DNA of 64,000 bases from Nitrososphaerota archaeon (GTDB taxonomy: Archaea > Thermoproteota > Nitrososphaeria > Nitrososphaerales > Gagatemarchaeaceae), in the NCBI GenBank assembly GCA_029785195.1, contig JAFMAD010000006.1, forward strand, positions 19,562-83,561. The letters are read 5' to 3'. Below the pieces are notes generated by a model. The model had not been told where the DNA came from. It worked only from the letters and a program-made list of their open reading frames with translations, and did no database searches. The translations under genes were made by a program, and so were the position numbers. This document shows, one piece after another, positions 58,712 to 64,000 of this stretch (positions within the stretch are counted from its first letter, which is position 1; each line of letters begins with the position of its first letter).

Positions 58712-60673
58712 CTATCCTTCGACCATCTTCTTGACCTTCTCCAGGACCCCCTGATATCTCGCATCGTCCCTGCCCTTGGCCAAGAGAGGGGAATACATGA
58801 CCATCCAGGGCTGGAATGTGTGCTGATCCAGGGCCCTATGGACGTAGGCGAAGTAGGAGTCAAAGTCGTCCAGTGCATATTGAACGAAGGCGATGTCGTT
58901 AAGATTGGTGGACCCCACCCGCTTCTCCCCCTCGATCTCTTTGATAACAGCGAGCGCGGTTTCCCTGTCCCCGACCTTGGCGGCTATGAAACCCTTCATC
59001 CAGGTCACCCAACGATTCGTGGGTTCGAGCCTCTCCGCTTTCGAATAGTACACCCTCGCCTTCTCAATATCCCCTTTGGACAGGTAATATTCGGTCATGC
59101 TTCGGTATGTGCCCGCCGGGGCCAACTGGGTAGTCTTCTCCCAGTGCCTGAGAGCCTCGTCCTCCCTCCCCATGTAGTAATAGTAGCGCCCCATCCGCTC
59201 AACAAAACGGGGTCGGCCGGGATCCAAGCGGTAGCACGCTTCAGCGGTTCTGAGCCCTTCGTCCCCGTTCTGCTTGAGAAATGCTAGGTTTGAAAGAATG
59301 AAGTAAGGGTCCGGGAGGCTTGGGTTCAATTCTAGCGCACGGTTGCATTCGGCGTCGGCCCCGTGCGTGTCATCCTCCTGGTAGTCGAAGCTCGCAAGAA
59401 TCGCGTGAGCCTCGGCCAGGTCGGGATCGAGTTGTAGCGCCCTTTTCACAGATAATTCCGCCTTTGGCATTACCTGCTCGTAGGGCTCATAGCCTCCGTT
59501 CACCAATTCCATGTAGGACTCGGCCATCCCGACGTGAGCCTTGGCGAAGGATGGATCCAGCGATATCGCCTTTTCGAACACCCCGAGTGCCTGCCTGAGT
59601 GAGGGCTCCGTGAGCTCCCTGACCAACTCCCTCCCCCTCAGGTAGTATGTGTACGCCTCGGTACTCTCCGTCGCCTTCTTCTCGATTACGCGCTTCTCCT
59701 CTTCCACCAGTCTGATCTTGAGTTCGCCCGCAACCTTCTCGGCGATCTCGGACTGTATGGCGAACACATCCTCGAGCTCCCTGTCGTAGTTCTGGGCCCA
59801 GAGATGCCCCTCTGTGGACGCGTCGATGAGTTGGGCTGTTATCCTGACCCTGTTGCCCGCCTTCCTGACGCTCCCTTCGAGTATGGAACCAGCCTCGAGC
59901 TCTTTTCCAATCTCCTTTGCTTTCTTCGTTGTGCTCTTGTAGCCCATCACCGAGGTTCTCGCTATGACCGTAAGTTGCCTCACGCCCGAGAGTGAGGTAA
60001 TGAGTTCCTCTGTCATCCCATCTGCGAAGTACCCCTCCTCAGGGTTTGAGCTGAGATTTGTGAAAGGAAGAACAGCGATGCGCATCTTGTCCGATTCCAC
60101 CCCCGAAGAGGTGACCACGTGCTCCCATGGCATCGCCATCTTGTACGCTTCTACAACGAACCTGACTCCCTTCAAGTCGTGGGGCTCCAGCTTCACCAAG
60201 GTCTGAGGTATCTTGTTCCTCACCTGGTCATAGACCTGTTCAGAGATGCACACTCCTTCAGGCTCAGCCAGTGGCTGAAGCCTTGACGCTATGTTCACGG
60301 CGTCGCCGAAGATGTCGCCTCCAGAGTGGACCACGTCTCCGAGATGAATCCCTATCCTCAGAGTCACCTTCCACTCGTCCCTGGACGAGATGTTGTACTC
60401 GTGGAGGACGCGCTGTATCTCCACCGCGCAGTTGGTGGCGTCCAACGCACTGTCGAACTCCACGAGGAACGAGTCCCCGATAGTTTTCACCTCCCTCCCG
60501 TGGAACTTCGGGAATAGGGGCCGGAGGACCCTGTTGTGCCTCTCGAGTACCGCCAGCGATTGCGCCTCGTCAGACTGGGTAAGAGCTGTGAAGCCGACCA
60601 TATCGGTGAACATTACCGCGGCTAGCTTTCGCTCCTCGCCAGACAAACCTAGTATCGCGGCTTCAGCCGGCAT
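58712..60673 (-). CDS. Class III adenylyl cyclase with TolB-like and TPR domains
   Basis: 653 residues. Catalytic domain at residues 15-185: metal Asp24 (MFTDMVGFT) and Asp67 (KTIGDSF), adenine-specifying Lys63 and Asp120, transition-state Asn127 and Arg131 (GDAVNIASR). All are present, so it should make cAMP. Residues about 197-315 resemble a TolB/FlgO-like domain (IAVLPFTNLSSNPEEGYFAD, GSILEGSVRKAGNRVRIT). At least six TPR-like repeats follow. The layout is common in bacteria. Stand-alone; a cAMP target gene is not seen. Confidence 0.9.
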   Translation of the reverse strand: MPAEAAILGLSGEERKLAAVMFTDMVGFTALTQSDEAQSLAVLERHNRVLRPLFPKFHGREVKTIGDSFLVEFDSALDATNCAVEIQRVLHEYNISSRDEWKVTLRIGIHLGDVVHSGGDIFGDAVNIASRLQPLAEPEGVCISEQVYDQVRNKIPQTLVKLEPHDLKGVRFVVEAYKMAMPWEHVVTSSGVESDKMRIAVLPFTNLSSNPEEGYFADGMTEELITSLSGVRQLTVIARTSVMGYKSTTKKAKEIGKELEAGSILEGSVRKAGNRVRITAQLIDASTEGHLWAQNYDRELEDVFAIQSEIAEKVAGELKIRLVEEEKRVIEKKATESTEAYTYYLRGRELVRELTEPSLRQALGVFEKAISLDPSFAKAHVGMAESYMELVNGGYEPYEQVMPKAELSVKRALQLDPDLAEAHAILASFDYQEDDTHGADAECNRALELNPSLPDPYFILSNLAFLKQNGDEGLRTAEACYRLDPGRPRFVERMGRYYYYMGREDEALRHWEKTTQLAPAGTYRSMTEYYLSKGDIEKARVYYSKAERLEPTNRWVTWMKGFIAAKVGDRETALAVIKEIEGEKRVGSTNLNDIAFVQYALDDFDSYFAYVHRALDQHTFQPWMVMYSPLLAKGRDDARYQGVLEKVKKMVEG

Positions 60674-60959
60674 TGGCTGTCGTTAATCAATTTTGGGGTT
60701 CCTTTTTCATTGTCGTAACTGGCTTCGGGGTAGGCATCATGCCCCAGTAGGGTGAAACTTGAGTTTGGCAAACCCTCTAGGCCCAGTACCCCGACCTATC
60801 GAGCGGCTTGGTCAGGAGGTCCATTATCCTCCTGGCGTCCATGTCCCTGTGGGTCATCTTCACCACGAACCTGATCAGGGAGCTCAGCACCCCAGTCCAG
60901 GGGGCGGCTTTACTTCTCGGAGGCCATGGACATCGTGAGAGACGGCCTGGACGGGGAAG

Positions 60960-61283
60960 TGCTACTACATCGCCCTGATTCTGGCGACCCAGTACGGGGA
61001 GGACCTGATGAACGGCCAGGGGAAGACGGTCCTCGAGTCCTGCGCCACCAAGGTCCTCCTCCACCAGGACGCGGCCGGTCAGGGAGGGGGCTCGGACCTC
61101 GCGCAGCAGATCTTCGGCCTTAGCGACCAGGAGAGGGCCTTCGTCGAGAGGGCAGACAGGGGCTTCGGCGTCCTCTTCACCGAGCAGGGGAGGGTGCCCT
61201 TCTACAACAAGCTGACAGACATCGAGTACTCGTACTTCACGACGAAGCCTGAGGAGGTGAGGCCCAACCCAACGACGGCTTGA
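60960..61283 (+). pseudogene. C-terminal fragment of a VirB4/TraC-like conjugation ATPase
   Basis: The frame ALILATQYGEDLMNGQGKTVL, then CATKVLLHQDAAG, IFGLSDQERAFVERADRGFG and LFTEQGRVPFYNK matches the ATPase C-terminus of VirB4-type proteins (Q-loop ATQ, late L-F-x-x-G-x-VPFYN). The N-terminal domain and Walker A are absent. It is evidence that a conjugative or secretion system once lay here. On the minus strand, 60777-60900 has a short frame of unknown nature. Confidence 0.6.
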
Positions 61284-61364
61284 ACCGCTGCCCACGTGCA
61301 GCAGAGACAGGGGCCTGACGCAGGCTTTTGAAGCGAGGCTCCGCGGCTTCGCCAGTAGTAGCGC

Positions 61365-61503
61365 ATGTTCGTCTGCAAGAGCGACCTGGAGTGCCCGGAG
61401 GACAAAAGACTTCGACGAGCACTATCATTCGTTCGAGAAGTGCAAAGTCTGCGGCAAGTTGACGACCTGCGCCGAATGCCTTTGCGGCAGAGGTCGGTTC
61501 TGA
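61365..61503 (+). pseudogene. Paralogue of the 45-residue zinc-ribbon protein with a +1 shift
   Basis: MFVCKSDLECPEDK is followed after AAAA by a one-base shift; in the next frame it reads FDEHYHSFEKCKVCGK, LTTCAECLCGRGRF. With one A fewer the protein is 45 residues and aligns end to end with 49254-49391. It is either a homopolymer error, a pseudogene, or programmed +1 shifting. Confidence 0.75.
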
Positions 61504-61546
61504 CACCCTTTTGGCGTCCAAGGCTTGGAATGGGATCGCCGTCAGG

Positions 61547-61735
61547 CTAGTGGCCTAGTGCAGGGTGCATCTCGGCGTCCAAAATCAGGCTCGTGAGGTG
61601 AGCCTGGGCCCTCCCGAGATGCTCCAGGTACATCCTTTCGTTCCCTTCCTCTAACATCATCGCGGCGATGAACAGGCCAACGCTCACTTCAATCATCTCC
61701 GACTCGCTGTCATACTCACTCGCTTCGGCTGCCAT
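61547..61735 (-). CDS. Small acidic helical protein
   Basis: 62 residues, ESEMIEVSVGLFIAAMMLEE and GNERMYLEHLGRAQAHLTSL. It is probably a helix bundle. No family. It is divergent from the pilin-like gene and may be in the same pathway, but this is a guess. Confidence 0.4.
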   Translation of the reverse strand: MAAEASEYDSESEMIEVSVGLFIAAMMLEEGNERMYLEHLGRAQAHLTSLILDAEMHPALGH

Positions 61736-61872
61736 CCCTGACTCAAGACCAAGAGTCGTCCCTTCTGCCTATAATGCCCCATGTTATCCAATACCCCGGC
61801 GGAAGGGAGGAGAGACCGCGAAAGTGGGTCTCCCGTTTTATCCTGACGGAATGTTCTCCCACGGACTCTGTC

Positions 61873-62409
61873 GTGCCATGTGACAAGAAGGCCATCAGCA
61901 CCATCATAGCGACCATCCTGACCATCTCCCTCGCCGTGGTGGGTTCGGCAGTGTACTACGTCGCGGTGACGTCGTACATGAGGCCCCAAGCAGGGCTTTC
62001 GCCTTCGCTTTCCATTACAGTCGGGGCGTCGGGCTTCACCACTGTCGACGCCCAGGTCGTCAACACCGGGGGGATGCCGTTCACCTCGTTGTCGATTTCC
62101 ATTACAGGAGGCTCCTCTCAGCTTCAACTCGCGTATTCGTCGGTGACCTCCGGCGGCGGAGGAGCGGCTCTTCCTCGGGTCGGTGCTGCTATGGATAGGG
62201 GTGGTCTCCGTGTACGCGGCGAGGCACGGGTTCCGGGGACGCGCCGGACCTATTGGCGGCCCTGTCGAAGGCACTTCTGTCTGTGTTATCCACTACGACC
62301 AGCGATCCGGGACCAAGGTGTTCTCCTATCGTCCTCATCTCGAACTCGAAACGGGCGTGGTCCACGGGGCTTTCATGGCAGTAGAAGTCGAGCGTTCTTA
62401 TTTCCTTGA
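61873..62409 (+). CDS. Type IV pilin-like protein with an abnormal C-terminus
   Basis: From GTG 61873 the N-terminus is MPCDKKAISTIIATILTISL, a class III signal peptide: a short basic leader followed by a hydrophobic helix. About 90 residues of beta-rich pilin-like sequence follow (VNTGGMPFTSLSISITGG). From about 62155 the frame becomes Arg-rich and unlike a pilin, coinciding with the end of a methyltransferase remnant on the other strand. The gene was probably cut by recombination. Confidence 0.6.
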   Translation: MPCDKKAISTIIATILTISLAVVGSAVYYVAVTSYMRPQAGLSPSLSITVGASGFTTVDAQVVNTGGMPFTSLSISITGGSSQLQLAYSSVTSGGGGAALPRVGAAMDRGGLRVRGEARVPGTRRTYWRPCRRHFCLCYPLRPAIRDQGVLLSSSSRTRNGRGPRGFHGSRSRAFLFP

Positions 62410-62460
62410 GAAGAGGTTTCAGAAGAACTTCGCTCCTTCCCTGTCGCAGGTCCCACCCCC
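62189..62460 (-). pseudogene. Fragment of a class I SAM methyltransferase
   Basis: The frame reads SEVLLKPLLKEIRTLDFYCH, then ESPVDHARFEFEM, IGEHLGPGSLVVVDNTDRSA. This resembles the second half of macrocin-type O-methyltransferases (IDFxxHD-x-H..EF..., GG-x-x-x-x-DD). The N-terminal SAM loop is missing and the end becomes incoherent. It overlaps the odd tail of the pilin-like gene. Confidence 0.5.
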
Positions 62461-62491
62461 GCTTGAGACTGGCAGGCACGGCCCACCCTGA

Positions 62492-63070
62492 TGTCATTCC
62501 AGCGCCGGATTGCCCAGGACTCCTCCCCTCTACGTTTGGTCCTCGGTACGGGGAGATCGATGGAGTGCGAGGTTCCTTTCGAGTTTGCTCGCACGCAAGC
62601 AGCATGAATGCAGACGACACCCCTGATGCTGCTCCGCTTTCAACCAGTGAGTTGGTCCGGGCAGCCTGACCAGAGCGTGGAGGTCGACAGGAGCGGGGAA
62701 CTGGGCGTAGCATACCCGCCCTGTCCGCATGATGTTGCCGACGAGGTCCGCTACAATCCCCGCGTGAGCGACCCATCCCAACCGTTACCCGCTTAGCCTG
62801 GCCTGCGGTGCATCCGGCGACCCTGGAAATCCACGTCGTGTCGGTCTGGGATCTGCTTCCCAAATCTGAGACGGTTTTGTCAAGGACACATGTCCGGGGA
62901 TGAACCCTCGGACACCCACGCGGATCAGGCAGTCTAGCTTTCATTTTCCCGGCCGCTTTTCCATGAAGTGTGGGGCTCTGGGGCGGCGAAGGGTTTCCGT
63001 CCCATCGAAGCCGAGAAACGTTCGCCCGGAACAATTCGAGTGCTTCCGTCTGCTGGGGCCAAAGCCGTCG
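62492..63070. other. Stretch with no supported gene
   Basis: Several open frames on both strands lack any recognisable motif. Probably decayed sequence attached to the methyltransferase fragment. Confidence 0.4.
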
Positions 63071-63571
63071 TCAGAACACGAACTTGACCAAGCTTCTGTG
63101 CATTCGTGGGTTCTTCCATGCGTGGGCTACCTTGGGAACCACTCGATAGACAACTTGACCTGATTCCTCGGACCATGAGGGCGTGTAACCGTATTTCTTC
63201 GAGTAGTGTGCCTGCAGTTTCTTCAGCTCCGAGGCGGACCGCTCAATCGAGGCTGTGCCTTCGACGATTACTGTGTCGCCTCCGTCCTGTAGGTGTATGA
63301 CGACTCTCGGGTTCCTGGAGAGGTTGACGCCCTTGACTGATCGAGGGTCGGTTTCAAAGTGGAAGATGCAGTCCGACCATGCCCCCCAGACAGGAGCGGC
63401 GTGAGGCCGGCCGTCTGGGCGCGTAGTAGACACCCAATATATCTCCTCCTGCTCCAGCTTCCCGTTCGCATGTTCCCAGGTAATCCATTTCTTCGGGTCG
63501 TTAGGCACATGCCATTCGGGGGGGAACTCTGGCCGAACACGATGGGGCGGTCCATTCTTGCGGGAAGTCAT
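63071..63571 (-). CDS. PPOX-class split-barrel oxidoreductase
   Basis: 166 residues. EIYWVSTTRPDGRPHAAPVWG and LSRNPRVVIHLQDGGDTVIVEG are the FMN/F420-binding strands. The C-terminal PKVAHAWKNPRMH is seen in a subgroup annotated as pyridoxamine-oxidase family. Its start overlaps by four bases the stop of the NADP-binding reductase gene, suggesting that the two act as a redox pair. Confidence 0.88.
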   Translation of the reverse strand: MTSRKNGPPHRVRPEFPPEWHVPNDPKKWITWEHANGKLEQEEIYWVSTTRPDGRPHAAPVWGAWSDCIFHFETDPRSVKGVNLSRNPRVVIHLQDGGDTVIVEGTASIERSASELKKLQAHYSKKYGYTPSWSEESGQVVYRVVPKVAHAWKNPRMHRSLVKFVF

Positions 63572-64000
63572 GCCGATGCTCCAATCACCCTGAAGCCGAT
63601 GTCGGCACCGTAATTAGACGTCCCATAACCCAGCTTGCCGTTCAAGACTCCGAGCGACTCTATCCAGCGGGAGTTCTTCAGGGGACCTGCGTCCACAGGC
63701 AGGAACCCTATGGCCCGACCAAGATTCATGACCCGCCGCTTCGCGTCGGGATCGTCCCCCGTTACGAAAAGGCTGATGGCTTCGCCGCCCACCTTCCCGG
63801 TTCTCATGTGCTTGGCGAAGACTGTGTTGAAGGCCTTCACCACCTTCGTATCGGGAGCATTCGCCTGTAGTTCTTCGGCTCGGCTCTTTACGGGAGGCTC
63901 GTCACCAAAGTCGTTGGTGACGTCGACTAATATCTTCCCTTTGACGCTCTCGCCCATCTCCTTCACGACTTCGCCGACTGCGGAAATTGGAACGGCGAGG
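63568..64000 (-). CDS. NADPH-dependent F420 reductase-like protein (partial)
   Basis: The C-terminal 143 or so residues are present and the N-terminal NADP loop lies beyond the right edge. VKGKILVDVTNDFGDEP and DTKVVKAFNTVFAKHM are the characteristic strands after the Rossmann loop, and VTGDDPDAKRRVMNL resembles NADP oxidoreductases that use F420. Related to the complete enzyme at 10096-10734 but distinct. Operon partner of the PPOX gene. Confidence 0.8.
   Translation of the reverse strand, partial: LAVPISAVGEVVKEMGESVKGKILVDVTNDFGDEPPVKSRAEELQANAPDTKVVKAFNTVFAKHMRTGKVGGEAISLFVTGDDPDAKRRVMNLGRAIGFLPVDAGPLKNSRWIESLGVLNGKLGYGTSNYGADIGFRVIGASA

Noticed and set aside
1..64000. CRISPR arrays, rRNA genes and replication origins
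   Set aside because: No regularly spaced direct repeats, no rRNA-like sequence and no origin-like repeat cluster were seen.

Overview
The window is archaeal chromosome, most likely from the Thermoproteota (TACK) lineage and possibly a Nitrososphaeria-like organism; the exact group is inference. The archaeal signature is strong: an alpha-proteasome, SBDS, Rrp4, Rrp41, Rrp42, L37Ae and Pcc1 run, prefoldin beta, aEF-2, a RadA-like ATPase, CTP-dependent riboflavin kinases, an XPF-type nuclease with no helicase domain, F420-linked enzymes, intron-containing tRNAs, and TATA-type promoters close to start codons. Core regions are GC-rich. Parts of the accessory regions (about 26-36 kb, 55-57 kb) are visibly less GC-rich.

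Layout. 1-4.7 kb: a PPOX-type protein, a membrane protein with a winged-helix partner, and a tight three-gene operon (P-loop-less ATPase-like protein, RadA-like ATPase, membrane protein). 4.8-10.7 kb: EF-2, an M1 aminopeptidase, a flavin reductase-like protein and an F420:NADP oxidoreductase. 10.7-15.7 kb: XPF nuclease, a complete ECF transporter, and a divergent winged-helix/riboflavin-kinase fusion (RbkR type) with an inverted repeat in the shared promoter, followed by a second convergent riboflavin kinase. This is probably a self-contained riboflavin uptake and control unit. 15.7-25.8 kb: IPP isomerase, the long exosome/proteasome/translation operon, a glutamine amidotransferase, a JAMM protease, small conserved proteins, DoxX and endonuclease IV.

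25.8-39.5 kb is an accessory zone. It begins at a tRNA-Lys gene with two extra introns and holds a frameshifted methyltransferase, two VapBC modules with palindromic promoters, a degraded HicBA module, a frameshifted secreted protein, a folate cluster (FolP, FolK, FolB), an integrase N-terminal remnant, and several copies of a repeat that carries the 3' end of tRNA-Lys. The same repeat recurs in the opposite orientation at 55.8-56.9 kb beside an insertion sequence with clear inverted repeats. A tRNA-Asp gene with two introns lies at 39.5 kb.

39.7-54.1 kb returns to housekeeping and envelope functions: a zinc finger, DNA glycosylase Tag, a DapA-family aldolase, a UDP-sulfoquinovose synthase/glycosyltransferase/MFS operon, a secreted DUF4382-like protein, an alpha-mannosidase-like enzyme and an arsenic resistance set (arsR, acr3, arsC). 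From 54.1 to the end are an RMD1-like membrane protein, the repeat/IS zone, a class III adenylyl cyclase with TolB-like and TPR domains, fragments of a VirB4-type ATPase, a pilin-like gene joined to a methyltransferase remnant, and an F420-linked pair at the right edge.
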